Assembly (NCBI GenBank): GCA_018970445.1
Contig: JAGWWF010000001.1
Coordinates: forward strand, 124,001 to 188,000
Direction: 5' to 3'
Source: Alphaproteobacteria bacterium
GTDB taxonomy: Bacteria > Pseudomonadota > Alphaproteobacteria > Sphingomonadales > Sphingomonadaceae
Length of the DNA: 64,000 bases
A program made the translations under genes and the position numbers. The stretch's first letter is position 1; every line of letters starts with the position of its first letter. Shown here piece after piece: positions 51,355 to 60,449 of the stretch. Below the pieces are notes generated by a model. That model was given only the letters and a program-made list of their open reading frames with translations, did no database searches and was not told where the DNA came from.

Positions 51355-52539
51355 TCACAGCTTCCACAGGCTCGCCAGATTGTTCTTCTGCATGTCGCTC
51401 GACCCGCCGACGATCGGCATGCCGAGCAGATCGCGCACGTGCCGTTCCATGTCGAAGGCGTCGGACAGAGCGTAGGAGCCGATCACCTGCTGGCAGGCCA
51501 GCGCGATCTCCACGCCCACATCGGCCACGAACAATTTCGCCATGCTGGTTTCGGTGCTGCACGGCCGGCCTTCGTTCGCCAGCCAGGCGGCGTGATAGAG
51601 CATGTGGCGCGCAGCCTGCAGCTTGGTGCGCGCCACCACCAATTTGTGGCGGATGGCCTGGTGCTGGCTGATCGCCTTGCCGAACTGCACGCGGCCTTGC
51701 GCATAATCCCAGGCCTCGTCCAGCGCGGCGCGCGCGATGCCAAAGGCAACGGCGGTGATTTCCAGCTTCTCCACATCGAGCGCGCGGCCCGCCAAAAGCT
51801 TCCAGCCCTGGTTCCACATCTGTGGCCCGCCAACGATGTTGGCCGCCGGCACCCGCACGCTGTCGAAATACACATCCTGGCTGGCGGTGTAGCGCAGGTT
51901 GGCGTGGGCAATATCCTGCATCCGCACGCCGGCCGCGTTGGTGGGGATGAGGACGAACGACAGGTTGCGATAACGATCCTCGGCGGGGCCGGAGCGCACC
52001 AGCGTGTAGATATAGTCGCTCCAGTCTGCCCCGGTGCACCAGCGTTTGGCGCCGTCGATCACCACTTCGTCGCCGTCCAGCCGGGCGCGGGTGGTGACGC
52101 TGGCAAGATCGCCGCCAACATCGGGTTCGGACAGGCCATAGGCAAAGAACAATTCCCCGCGCGCCAGCCGGGGCAGAAATTCGGCCTTCTGTTCCGGGCT
52201 GCCGTTTTCGCTCAGATTCATGCCGCCGTAAAAGGCGGTGTGGATATAGGGACCGGCCAGGCACGGCCCGGCCTGGGCCAGCTCCTCGATCACGGCAATC
52301 GCCGCCACCAGATCCTGCCCGGCCCCGCCATAGGCTTCCGGCACGGTGAGCGCAGTGAGGCCCAATTTGTTCAGCTCGGCATAGACATCGCGCGGCCAGC
52401 GATGGTCGCGATCCCACTGGATGCGGGCCGGGCGCGGCGCGTGACTCGCCACAAAGCGGCGGATGGTGTCGCGCAGCTGGCCGACATGTTCGGGCTCATC
52501 GGAGAAGCTGACGGGCGGCAGCGGCGGGGCCATGCTCAT
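51355..52539 (-). CDS. Acyl-CoA dehydrogenase
   Basis: This 394-residue FAD enzyme introduces a double bond into an acyl-CoA. Typical segments are FAYGLSEPDVGGDLASVTTRARLDGDEVVIDGAKRW (FAD/substrate region) and LACQQVIGSYALSDAFDMERHVRDLLGMPIVGGSSDMQKN at the C-terminus. Chain specificity cannot be told. Its ATG overlaps the stop of the enoyl-CoA hydratase gene by four bases, so the two are coupled. Confidence 0.88.
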   Translation of the reverse strand: MSMAPPLPPVSFSDEPEHVGQLRDTIRRFVASHAPRPARIQWDRDHRWPRDVYAELNKLGLTALTVPEAYGGAGQDLVAAIAVIEELAQAGPCLAGPYIHTAFYGGMNLSENGSPEQKAEFLPRLARGELFFAYGLSEPDVGGDLASVTTRARLDGDEVVIDGAKRWCTGADWSDYIYTLVRSGPAEDRYRNLSFVLIPTNAAGVRMQDIAHANLRYTASQDVYFDSVRVPAANIVGGPQMWNQGWKLLAGRALDVEKLEITAVAFGIARAALDEAWDYAQGRVQFGKAISQHQAIRHKLVVARTKLQAARHMLYHAAWLANEGRPCSTETSMAKLFVADVGVEIALACQQVIGSYALSDAFDMERHVRDLLGMPIVGGSSDMQKNNLASLWKL

Positions 52540-53342
52540 TCCCCGGTCAGCTTCGGCGGCCGGCGTTCGCGAAAGGCGCGCACCGCTTCGGCGCGGTCGG
52601 CCGCGAGGTTGGACAGGGTTTCATAGGGGATGGAGGCATCCATCAGCTGCTGCGCCAGCACCCGCAGCGGCTGGTTGGCCACCACCTTCGACCAGCGCAC
52701 GGCAAAGCGCGGATTGGCCATCAGCTTGCCAACCAGTTCGGTCACCTTGGCATCCAGTTCGGCCGTGGGCACGGCATGGTTGATCAGGCCCATCGCCTCG
52801 GCGCGGGGTGCCTTGATCAGATCGCCGGTCATCAGAAATTCCTTGGCGCGGGCATAGCCGATCAATTGCGGCCAGATCACCGCGCCGCCATCGCCCGCCA
52901 CCAGCCCCACCTTCACATGCGGATCGCCGATGACGGCGGCTTCATCGGCGATGATGATGTCGCACAGCAGGGCGATGGTGGCGCCCAGCCCGGCAGCGGC
53001 GCCATTCATGCGGCAGATGATCGGCTTTTCCATCTCCAGCAGGGTGGAAACGATGCGCTTGGCATCCCAGCCGATGTCGCGAAAGCGTTCGGGGTGGGCG
53101 ATCTGTTCCTCGAACCAGTCGAAATCGCCGCCGGCGCAAAAGGCGCGGCCAGCCCCGGTGAGCACGATGATGTCGCTGCCCTGATCGCGCTGGAGATCGG
53201 TGAACACGCGGGCCAGTTCATGGTGCATCTGTTCATCAACGCCATTGACCGGATTGTTGCCGGTGATGGTGGCGGTGAGCACGCGATCATGGCCGAACTG
53301 GCCGCGCGTGAAGGTGAAGCGTTGATAGCCGTCCAGCGCCAT
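52536..53342 (-). CDS. Enoyl-CoA hydratase/isomerase family protein
   Basis: This 268-residue crotonase-fold protein has oxyanion-hole residues in GAGRAFCAGGDF and NGAAAGLGATIALLCDIIIA. At the usual second catalytic Glu position the sequence is VGLVAGDGGAVIWP, so Asp may substitute or the protein may do a related crotonase reaction. With the adjacent acyl-CoA dehydrogenase it suggests breakdown of an unidentified acyl-CoA or side chain. It is the first gene of the three-gene group. A hairpin separates it from the phytase gene upstream. Confidence 0.88.
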   Translation of the reverse strand: MALDGYQRFTFTRGQFGHDRVLTATITGNNPVNGVDEQMHHELARVFTDLQRDQGSDIIVLTGAGRAFCAGGDFDWFEEQIAHPERFRDIGWDAKRIVSTLLEMEKPIICRMNGAAAGLGATIALLCDIIIADEAAVIGDPHVKVGLVAGDGGAVIWPQLIGYARAKEFLMTGDLIKAPRAEAMGLINHAVPTAELDAKVTELVGKLMANPRFAVRWSKVVANQPLRVLAQQLMDASIPYETLSNLAADRAEAVRAFRERRPPKLTGE

Positions 53343-53351
53343 GCGCGGTCT

Positions 53352-53386
53352 CCCCGGTGGTTTGCGCCAGCGTGGCGCAGCCGGGG
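53352..53386 (-). terminator. Terminator-like hairpin after the phytase operon
   Basis: Nested stems CCCCGG/CCGGGG and TGCGCCA-GCG-TGGCGCA lie 20-54 bases downstream of the phytase stop on the minus strand. No T-run follows. It also sits just before the enoyl-CoA hydratase start. Confidence 0.45.
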
Positions 53387-53405
53387 CGCGCGGTCAAACT
53401 GGCGT

Positions 53406-54416
53406 TCAGCGCAGCTTCAGCGCGGCCTGCACCCTGGCCCAGCTGACCAGCTTGAAATTCTGGGTCGGCACATTCTCGCCATCCTGCGCCACCATCAGGC
53501 CGGCGGGGAAGCGCGGGCCGAAATCACCGGTCATCACCGCGATGCCATCGGTTTCCTGGGTGCCGCCCAACGCACCATCGGCAATGCGGAAACGGCCGGC
53601 AAAGCGGTCATCGGCCAGGGCAAACAGGGCATAGGCGTTGTCACCCTGGCTCGACGCCACCAGCCAGCCGCCGTTGCCGGGGCCGCTGGTGGCAATGGCC
53701 AAGCCTTCGACATCATCGAACAGCCGGGCCTTGTCCACCCCGGCCAACTTGATCGGGGTGGCGCTGCCGCTTGCCCGCGCGTCCCAGCGCCAGATGCCGA
53801 CATCCTCTTCGGCGACATAAAGCCGGGCGGTGCGCGGATCGACCACGCAGCCTTCGGACTGGCTGGCCAGCTTCAGCGTCCGCACGATGCGGCCGGTGGC
53901 GGTCTTCGTGTCCAGTTCGATCTGCCGGATGCTGCCATCCTTGATGACGATGAAGGCGGTCAGCGCGCCCGGTGTCGCCCACAGGCACATGCCATAGGCT
54001 TCGCCGGCACCGGCCGGCACCCGGCCCAACGGCACCAGCCGCGCGGCAGCGGTGTCGAGCCGGAACAGCGCGATGTGGGCCTGGGCGTTGTCGCTGCGAT
54101 CACTGGCGGCAACAATCACCCCGGTCGGCGTTTCGACCAGATCGACATTGTTGACCCGGCCGGCATTGTTGAAATCGCGCACAGTGCCGGCCAGATCATA
54201 GACATACAGGCCAGCCTGCTTGTCCGTCCCCACGATCAGGCTGGCAACCGGATTGGCAGCGTTGCGCCAGATCGCCGGATCATCGGCGGCATCGTCACTG
54301 GTCTTCACCGCTGCCGTTTCGCCATCGGCGGTGACGCTGGCCGTCTCAACGCCGGGTTTGGCGGCCGGCGGCGCGCAGGCGGCCAGCAGCAGCAGGATGG
54401 GCAGGATGGCGCGCAT
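53406..54416 (-). CDS. Beta-propeller phytase (lipoprotein)
   Basis: The 336-residue protein releases phosphate from phytate (inositol hexakisphosphate), a calcium-dependent reaction in this family. It has a lipobox-like start (ILPILLLLAACAPP). The family signatures are DDPAIWRN, GTDKQAGLYVYDLAG, ASQSEGCVVDPRTARLYVAEEDVGIWRWDA and DVEGLAIA, covering the calcium-binding and catalytic positions of the six-bladed propeller. ATG 54416 is the first start giving a signal sequence. It is the last gene of an operon with a PHP phosphoesterase (11 bp gap) and a TonB receptor. Confidence 0.9.
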   Translation of the reverse strand: MRAILPILLLLAACAPPAAKPGVETASVTADGETAAVKTSDDAADDPAIWRNAANPVASLIVGTDKQAGLYVYDLAGTVRDFNNAGRVNNVDLVETPTGVIVAASDRSDNAQAHIALFRLDTAAARLVPLGRVPAGAGEAYGMCLWATPGALTAFIVIKDGSIRQIELDTKTATGRIVRTLKLASQSEGCVVDPRTARLYVAEEDVGIWRWDARASGSATPIKLAGVDKARLFDDVEGLAIATSGPGNGGWLVASSQGDNAYALFALADDRFAGRFRIADGALGGTQETDGIAVMTGDFGPRFPAGLMVAQDGENVPTQNFKLVSWARVQAALKLR

Positions 54417-54427
54417 GGGGTTGGCCC

Positions 54428-55912
54428 TCACTTTGGCGTGACAAACACCGGATTGGCATAAAACCACAGATCGCTCCACGGGTCTTCGCCCTTGGGATCG
54501 CCGGCGGGTTCCAGTTCGGCCGTGCTGGTGCCGCGCACGCGCAGATAGATGGGGCCGGTGACGGACGCGATGCGGTGCGTCATCGTCAGCATTTCGCCGT
54601 CGCGGGTCCAGTCGGCCGCGGTGAAGCGGCGGGCGACCGCGGTGCCGGTGGTGATGGCCGTGGTGCGATCCACCACCGGGCCGGTGATGCTGCCGATGAT
54701 CAGATCGACGCGGGCGACGTCGGGTTTGCGGCCGCCGGCGTTGGCCGCCGCCGGATCGCGCAGGCGGATCGTCACCTCCAGCGGCTGGCCCTTGCGCGGG
54801 CTGATCGTGCCGCCGATGCCGGCCCTGGCCTTGCCGCTGCTGGCAATCACCTCCACCTCGCTCACCAGATCGCCGGTGACGACGAAGATTCGCCCAGAGC
54901 GCAGGCCATCGATGATGTCGGCATGGTCTGGCCGCGCCTGCACATAGGTCTTGCTGTATTCGCCCGGCCAGAAATCATTGCCGCCATCGCGCCAGTTGGC
55001 GTGGCTGTCGGATGTGGCGGTGATGAACCAGCGCCGGCCTTCGGCCAGCATCGAATCCCAGAAACCGCCCAGGATCGCCGTCATCTGATCAAAGCCGCCC
55101 AGCGTGGGGGCGCGGCCATAGCCGCCGCGGTTGCCGGTGGGATCGGGGCTGCCATCGGGCTTTATGGCGCCGGCCTGGTGGCCCGGTGCGCCTTCCATGC
55201 CGATGGCGACGCGCGGCGCGGTGTCGTTCCAGTTGCGGAATTCGGCCGGGGTGTACAGGCCCCAGGCAAAGGGCGCGGTGGCCGAACGGCTGGGGTGGTT
55301 GGCGATCAGCACCGGCGGTGCCTTCTGGTCGCGCATCAGTTTCAGCGCATCGATCATGCGGCCTTCGCTGTTCCAGTCCTTGTTGGCCGGCCACGGCTCC
55401 CGGTGGGAAAAGCCGGATTCGATGGCGCGCAACTGCTCGCGCTCGTCGCCGGTGAAGGGGATGATCAGGCTGCTGTGGTCGCCGGCCGGCGTATCGAATT
55501 CCATGCCATAGAAGATCAGCAGTTCCGGCACGGCGGCGCGGGCCTGGTTCACCGCCGGCCAGGCCTGTTGATAATTCAGCTTGCTGTGGTTGGGGCCGCC
55601 ATGATCGGTGCTGACCATCCAGCGCAGGCCGAACTGGCGGGCCATTTGCGCGTTCTTGACGATGGCATAACGGCCATCCTTGCCCAGCAGCGGAATCGGC
55701 GCGGTTTGCGGGCTGTTGGGATCGGTTTCGTAATCGGCGCTGAACTCGGAATGGATATGGTGATCGCCCGGCAGCCACTGCCGGCCCCTGGCCGGAATCG
55801 CCCCGGCCGTGGGCCTGTTGCGATACTGGGCCGCCAGACCACCATGGCCATCATGGGCAAGGGCGGGCGAAACGACGAAAGCGGCCCACGCCGCCAGAAG
55901 GATCAAGCGCAT
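54428..55912 (-). CDS. Exported PHP-domain/DUF3604 phosphoesterase
   Basis: The 494-residue periplasmic protein has a signal peptide ending SPALA. The PHP metal-binding motifs are GDHHIHSEFSADYE (near residue 50), VSTDHGGPNH, a later ANHPSRS and TATSDSHANWR. PHP domains typically hydrolyse phosphoesters with two or three metals. Placed between a TonB receptor and phytase, it may remove phosphates from phytate breakdown products; this is inference. GGAG precedes ATG 55912. The upstream gap contains a perfect hairpin. Confidence 0.82.
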   Translation of the reverse strand: MRLILLAAWAAFVVSPALAHDGHGGLAAQYRNRPTAGAIPARGRQWLPGDHHIHSEFSADYETDPNSPQTAPIPLLGKDGRYAIVKNAQMARQFGLRWMVSTDHGGPNHSKLNYQQAWPAVNQARAAVPELLIFYGMEFDTPAGDHSSLIIPFTGDEREQLRAIESGFSHREPWPANKDWNSEGRMIDALKLMRDQKAPPVLIANHPSRSATAPFAWGLYTPAEFRNWNDTAPRVAIGMEGAPGHQAGAIKPDGSPDPTGNRGGYGRAPTLGGFDQMTAILGGFWDSMLAEGRRWFITATSDSHANWRDGGNDFWPGEYSKTYVQARPDHADIIDGLRSGRIFVVTGDLVSEVEVIASSGKARAGIGGTISPRKGQPLEVTIRLRDPAAANAGGRKPDVARVDLIIGSITGPVVDRTTAITTGTAVARRFTAADWTRDGEMLTMTHRIASVTGPIYLRVRGTSTAELEPAGDPKGEDPWSDLWFYANPVFVTPK

Positions 55913-55936
55913 GGAACCGCTCCGTTCATGAAGGCA

Positions 55937-55970
55937 ACGGGCCGCCACCCCCAAGGGAGCGGCGGCCCGT
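55937..55970 (-). terminator. Intra-operon hairpin between TonB receptor and PHP gene
   Basis: ACGGGCCGCC / GGCGGCCCGT forms a perfect 10-bp stem with a 14-base loop, 10 bases after the receptor stop. In this position it could act as a partial terminator or stabilise the receptor mRNA, making receptor expression higher than that of the downstream enzymes. Confidence 0.55.
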
Positions 55971-55980
55971 GAAGACCGGA

Positions 55981-58830
55981 TCAATAGGTGACGCGGATAC
56001 CGCCGGTGTAGCGGCGACCGAAGGTTTCCCGCTCGATCGAGCGGGCATCATTGCCAACGAAGCGGCGGCCGGGGCCGTTCAGCATGTTGGACAGATCGGC
56101 ATAGATTTCGAAGTTCTTGGTGATGGCATAACGGGCCGAAATGTCGAGCTCGCCATCGGCGGCCCAATAGAAATCACCACCCACTGCCGGGTCGCCCAAG
56201 CCGTCGATCCAGCTGGAGCGATACTGATAGGAGACGCGGGCCGAGAAGCCGTATTTTTCATAATAGGGGCCGACGTTCAGCACGATATCGGAGGTGCCGG
56301 GGAAGCGGACCTTGTCACCCGACGGGGTGACAGCTTCGCTGCGGTTGAGCGAGACGTTGGTCTGGATGCCGAAGCCGCCCCACCAATGATCTTCGCTCAG
56401 GAAATTGTCGAGCTGGATCTGGGCGGCGGCCTCGATGCCATAAACCTTGCCGCTGCCGCCGTTGAGCGTGGTGGAGAAGACATAATCGGCCCGGTTGACG
56501 CCGTTGGAATTCAGGATGTCCAGCCCGAACTGGCGGGTGGCACCGAACAGCACGTCGCTGACATCCTTGTAGTGGGCGCCGAGCATGAAGAAGCCGCCGC
56601 TGCGCGGATAATATTCCCAATACAGGTCAACACCCTTGGTCTGTTCCGGCTTGGCATCCGGGTTGCCGCCCGACACGGTGAGGTTGGCATCGTTGAAGGT
56701 GAAGTTGGGGCGCAGCACCGGATAATCCGGGCGGGCGGCGCCGGTGTTGAACGACAGGCGCACCTTCATTTCGTCGGTGGCGTTCCAGTTGATGTGCAGG
56801 CTGGGATAGATCTGGGTGAAATCCCGGTTGACCGTGTTCAGCAGGTTCACCGGGCCACCAGGCACGGTGGCGCGGAAGGCGGTGGACTGGTTGGTGACAT
56901 GTTCAAAGCGGGCACCATAGACTATGCTGCCCCAATCAAACTTGGTCAGGCCCATGGCATAGCCCGACCACACCTGTTCGGCGACCTTGTAATAATTGTT
57001 GTTGTTGAAGTTGTAGGCCGCAAACGGTTCCACGGCGCGCACGGCGTCGATGATTTTCTGCTTGCCGAAATAGGGGAAGGTGTAACCCAGCTGCAGCTGG
57101 CCCAGATAGGGGTCGGGGATGCTCATCGCGGCCGGATCCAGCGGCAGCGCGGCCTGGGTGAAGATGTTCAGCCCATTGGCCGTGGCGGTGCTGTTCACGT
57201 CGAGCAGGCGTTCATCCACCTCCTTGACGCGGTTGTCATACTGCAGGCCAACGCTGAACTTGGTATCGCCGAACAGGCTGGTTTCGCGGGCGATGTCGAT
57301 GCGGCCGGTGTAGGCATCGGTGGTGTCGATGGCCTTCTGGCCGCGCACGCGGGTCAGGCTGGTGGGGAAATCGGCGATGGACAGCACCCGATCCCCGCGC
57401 GACAGCGTGCCATCGGCGGCGCGCAGCGTGCGATACAGCTCGACCACCTGGTTCTGCGGGTTGGTCAGATCATAGAACACCGTCGGCCGGCTGGTGGCAG
57501 TGGCGCCGTTGGTGCCAAAACCGGGGCTTTCATAGTTGAGCTGCGCCGGGAAGCTGCGATCATCCTTGGACTGGGTGTAGTTGCCGCGCCAGCTCACCGT
57601 CCAGCCATCGAACTTGTGATCGCCGCCGATGGTGTTGATGAACACCGATTGCTTGAATTCGCGGCTGAGCAGATTGGCGTTGATGTCGATGCCGTACACG
57701 GTGCCGCGGAACGGCGTGTTCACGCAGGCATCGGCATAGCCAGTGGTGTTGGGGGCCAGCACGTTGCTGGCGCAGGCGGTGTTCAGGTTGGGCACGCGGC
57801 CTTCCTGGTCATCAAGATCGAAGATATAGTTGGAGCGCAGCTCGTTGTCGGTGAAGGCCGAATAGATCGAGGTGACGAACATCTTGTTGTCACTGTCGGG
57901 TGCCCATTCCAGCCGGCCCGACACGCTGTAGTTGCGGCGGGTCAGGCGATAGAGCTTGTTTTCGGTTTCACGCGCCCACACGCGACGGGGGCCGGTGGCG
58001 GTGTCCACAAAGCTGTTGGGGTTTTCGCCGGTGCCAAAGGGGCGCAGATCACGGCTGACGGTTTCCCAATCGGTCTCGATATTGTCGGTCGCCATGGTGC
58101 GTTCATAGAAGCTGCCCGACAGCACCGCGCCGATTTCGCCGATGCCGGTGTTCCAGCGATCCGAAATCACGCCGGTGGCTTCATATTCCATGCCGCCGCC
58201 CAGATCGACATAACCGATGCCGCCGCGGCCCTGCATGTGCAGGCCCTTGTAGTCAAAGGCCGAACGGGTGATGACGTTGATGTTGCCGGCGATGGTTTCG
58301 GCGGTCATGTCCGGCGTCACCGCCTTGCGCACGACCACCTGGGTGGCAATCGCCGACGGGATCGAATCGAAGCGCGCATCGCGGCCTTCCGGCGAGATGA
58401 CGTTGATGCCGTCGAACGACAGCGTCGTCCAGTTCAGCGGCGCACCACGCAGGTTGACATAACGGGCCTGGCCCTGGTCACGCTGCACGGCCACGCCGGG
58501 CAGGCGGGAAACGGCCTGGGCGATATTCTGGTCGGGCAGGCGGCCCACGGCGTCGGCCGACAGCACGCTGACCAGCTGGTCGCTGTTCTTCTGCACCAGC
58601 AGCGCGGCGCGTTCCGATTCGCGGATCGGGCGTTCGCCGGAAACGACGATTTCACCATCTTCGGTGGTGACGGTCTCGCCAGCGCGCGAACGGGTGGTGT
58701 CCTGTTCGGCCGGGGCGGCGGCCGCCTGTTCGGCGGCAGCCATCACCTGCGCCATGGCGGGTGTCCCGGCCAGGCTGGCCAGCAAGGCAAAACGAACGGC
58801 ATTGCGGCGATGCGACGAGGAAATGATCAT
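55981..58830 (-). CDS. TonB-dependent receptor of the phytase operon
   Basis: The 949-residue outer-membrane receptor has a signal peptide, a TonB-box-like DGEIVVSGERPIRE, a complete plug (ALLVQKNSDQLVSVLSADAVGRLPDQNIAQAVSRLPGVAV to IAGNINVITR, about residues 75-215) and a 22-strand barrel ending TGGIRVTY. It is the oar/phytase-linked type common in sphingomonads and caulobacters. The operon partners make an inositol phosphate or its products the likely ligand. A Pho-box match lies 88 bases upstream. Confidence 0.93.
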   Translation of the reverse strand: MIISSSHRRNAVRFALLASLAGTPAMAQVMAAAEQAAAAPAEQDTTRSRAGETVTTEDGEIVVSGERPIRESERAALLVQKNSDQLVSVLSADAVGRLPDQNIAQAVSRLPGVAVQRDQGQARYVNLRGAPLNWTTLSFDGINVISPEGRDARFDSIPSAIATQVVVRKAVTPDMTAETIAGNINVITRSAFDYKGLHMQGRGGIGYVDLGGGMEYEATGVISDRWNTGIGEIGAVLSGSFYERTMATDNIETDWETVSRDLRPFGTGENPNSFVDTATGPRRVWARETENKLYRLTRRNYSVSGRLEWAPDSDNKMFVTSIYSAFTDNELRSNYIFDLDDQEGRVPNLNTACASNVLAPNTTGYADACVNTPFRGTVYGIDINANLLSREFKQSVFINTIGGDHKFDGWTVSWRGNYTQSKDDRSFPAQLNYESPGFGTNGATATSRPTVFYDLTNPQNQVVELYRTLRAADGTLSRGDRVLSIADFPTSLTRVRGQKAIDTTDAYTGRIDIARETSLFGDTKFSVGLQYDNRVKEVDERLLDVNSTATANGLNIFTQAALPLDPAAMSIPDPYLGQLQLGYTFPYFGKQKIIDAVRAVEPFAAYNFNNNNYYKVAEQVWSGYAMGLTKFDWGSIVYGARFEHVTNQSTAFRATVPGGPVNLLNTVNRDFTQIYPSLHINWNATDEMKVRLSFNTGAARPDYPVLRPNFTFNDANLTVSGGNPDAKPEQTKGVDLYWEYYPRSGGFFMLGAHYKDVSDVLFGATRQFGLDILNSNGVNRADYVFSTTLNGGSGKVYGIEAAAQIQLDNFLSEDHWWGGFGIQTNVSLNRSEAVTPSGDKVRFPGTSDIVLNVGPYYEKYGFSARVSYQYRSSWIDGLGDPAVGGDFYWAADGELDISARYAITKNFEIYADLSNMLNGPGRRFVGNDARSIERETFGRRYTGGIRVTY

Positions 58831-58917
58831 GAGTTTGCGCCCCAGTTGGCCGGCGAGGAGGAACCGGCGACGTGGCGGGGCAGTAGTGACGCTTCATGAC
58901 GTTGAGATATCATTTCA

Positions 58918-58935
58918 ATGACAGGGTGATTACAG
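58918..58935 (-). promoter_or_regulatory. Pho box upstream of the phytase operon
   Basis: On the minus strand CTGTAAT-CACC-CTGTCAT matches the PhoB-binding consensus CTGTCAT-N4-CTGTCAT at 13 of 14 specified bases, with correct 11-base periodicity and orientation toward the receptor gene. An AT-rich GATATCT follows within a dozen bases. The rest of the 171-bp gap (58831-59001) shows no gene. Confidence 0.72.
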
Positions 58936-59001
58936 CCGCCAAGCCCATCAATGCTGTGGCTTTTGCGCATCAGCGCCGCCACCACCGGAAATTGGCACGG
59001 A

Positions 59002-59481
59002 TCACGCCAGATGACGAAGGACCCACAGCAGCATGCCGGCCGCAATGGCCACGGCATAGGGCAGATCAGCCCCCGGCCGGAACAGGCGCGGCGGATTGTC
59101 GCCGGCAAGGCCGGCCAGCGCCAGGCCACGGCGCAGCAGGATCAGCGCCAGTGCCAACCCGCCGCCGGCCAGCGCAATCAGCAGCACCTGTTCCGCCAGC
59201 GTGGCCAGGCTGGCCCAGCAGGCGCAACCGGTCATGATCTTGACATCGCCGCCGCCCAGCCAGCCGCGCGCAAAGGCCAGCAGGCCAAAGGCGAAGAAAA
59301 TGCCGCCAGCCGCGGCATGGCTGGCCCAATCATGGCCGGGCGTGCCCAGGCCATAGAGGACAGCCGCGACCAGGATCAGGATGGTGAGCGTATCGGGGAT
59401 TTCATAGCGCCACAGATCAAAGCCGGCCGCCGCCACCAGCGCCAGCGCCAGCAGCGCAAGGCCGATCGCTGCCAGCGTCAT
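59002..59481 (-). CDS. cpaA: Prepilin peptidase (CpaA/TadV type, A24)
   Basis: The 159-residue integral membrane aspartyl peptidase removes the leader from Flp pilins. The two catalytic Asp positions are visible in AAGFDLWRYEIPD (residue about 21) and WLGGGDVKIMT (GxGD motif). It has about five helices. Its ATG overlaps the stop of the TPR gene (ATGA), placing it at the end of the tad operon segment. No flp pilin gene is in the window. Confidence 0.9.
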   Translation of the reverse strand: MTLAAIGLALLALALVAAAGFDLWRYEIPDTLTILILVAAVLYGLGTPGHDWASHAAAGGIFFAFGLLAFARGWLGGGDVKIMTGCACWASLATLAEQVLLIALAGGGLALALILLRRGLALAGLAGDNPPRLFRPGADLPYAVAIAAGMLLWVLRHLA

Positions 59482-60449
59482 GGCTGTGGCCGGCCCTTCA
59501 GTTCGGCCAGATATTGCAGATTGGCCCAGGCGGCGCGGTCGAATTGCGGATTGAGGCTGAGCGCGCGGTTGAAATAGGCTTCGGCCACCGCCAGATCACC
59601 GCGCGCCATCGCGGCGTAGCCGACACTGTTGAGATCGCCGGCCAGGCTGGCGCGGCTGCTGTGGCGGAATGCCTCCTGGTATCGGCCCTGCATGGCGCGG
59701 GCCAGCGCCAGATTGGTCTGCACCACCCGATCGGCCGGGGCCAGCGCCAGTGCCCTTTCCAGATCGCGTTCGGCCGCGACATGGCGGCCGCGCAGCAGCA
59801 GCGACCAGCCGCGATTGGCCAGCACGGCGGCATCGGCCGGGGCGGCGGCGATGGCGCGGGCATAGGCGACATCGGCCGTGGCCCAATCCTTTTGCCGATC
59901 GGCCACCACGGCGCGGGCATTCCACGCCCGGGACAGGCCGGCATCCAGCGCGACCGCCGCATCCAGCGCGGCCATGGCATCGGCCAGCCGGCCCTGTTTC
60001 AGCCGGGTGATGCCCAGCCCCTGCAGACCCCGCGCTGCCAGCGGCCCGGTGCCAAGCTGGCCAAAGCCCTCGGCCGCTTCGGCCAGGGAACCGCTGGCCA
60101 GCGCCAGTTCGGCAGCGCGCAGGGCCACCTCCTCACTGTCGGTGGCCCACAAGGGCGCCAGCAGGGCGCGGGCATCGGCCAGCCGGCCCTGCGCAATGGC
60201 GGCATCCAGCAGGGCGAGCGCGGCCGGGGATGGCGGGGCCACCGCCACGCCGGGCGGCGCGGCAACCGCACGATCCCGCGCCAGCGCCGGGCTGATCCAC
60301 ACCAGCAGCATGGCCACCAGCAGCCCGACAACGGCCAGTCTCTGCAGGCGCGGCAGCCGGCCGCTGGCTCCGGCAGAGGCCCGCACATCGGCAAGGGCGG
60401 TGCCGCGCTGGGCCTTGGGATCAAGATCGGGCAGCCGGGGATCAGGCAC
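59478..60449 (-). CDS. TPR protein of the Tad cluster, TadD-like
   Basis: The 323-residue protein has a membrane anchor near the N-terminus (RLAVVGLLVAMLLVWISPALA). At least five tetratricopeptide-type repeats run from residue 75 to the end (GLGITRLKQGRLADAMAALDAAVALDAG, WNARAVVADRQKDWATADVAYARAI, and others). TadD-like TPR proteins support Flp pilus assembly. The start is taken as GTG 60449, overlapping the previous gene by 8 bases; TTG 60470 is the alternative. Confidence 0.75.
   Translation of the reverse strand: MPDPRLPDLDPKAQRGTALADVRASAGASGRLPRLQRLAVVGLLVAMLLVWISPALARDRAVAAPPGVAVAPPSPAALALLDAAIAQGRLADARALLAPLWATDSEEVALRAAELALASGSLAEAAEGFGQLGTGPLAARGLQGLGITRLKQGRLADAMAALDAAVALDAGLSRAWNARAVVADRQKDWATADVAYARAIAAAPADAAVLANRGWSLLLRGRHVAAERDLERALALAPADRVVQTNLALARAMQGRYQEAFRHSSRASLAGDLNSVGYAAMARGDLAVAEAYFNRALSLNPQFDRAAWANLQYLAELKGRPQP

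Noticed and set aside
55969-58899. 976-residue plus-strand ORF opposite the TonB receptor
   Set aside because: High GC leaves antisense frames open; the minus-strand frame encodes a complete, recognisable receptor, and the plus-strand product resembles nothing.
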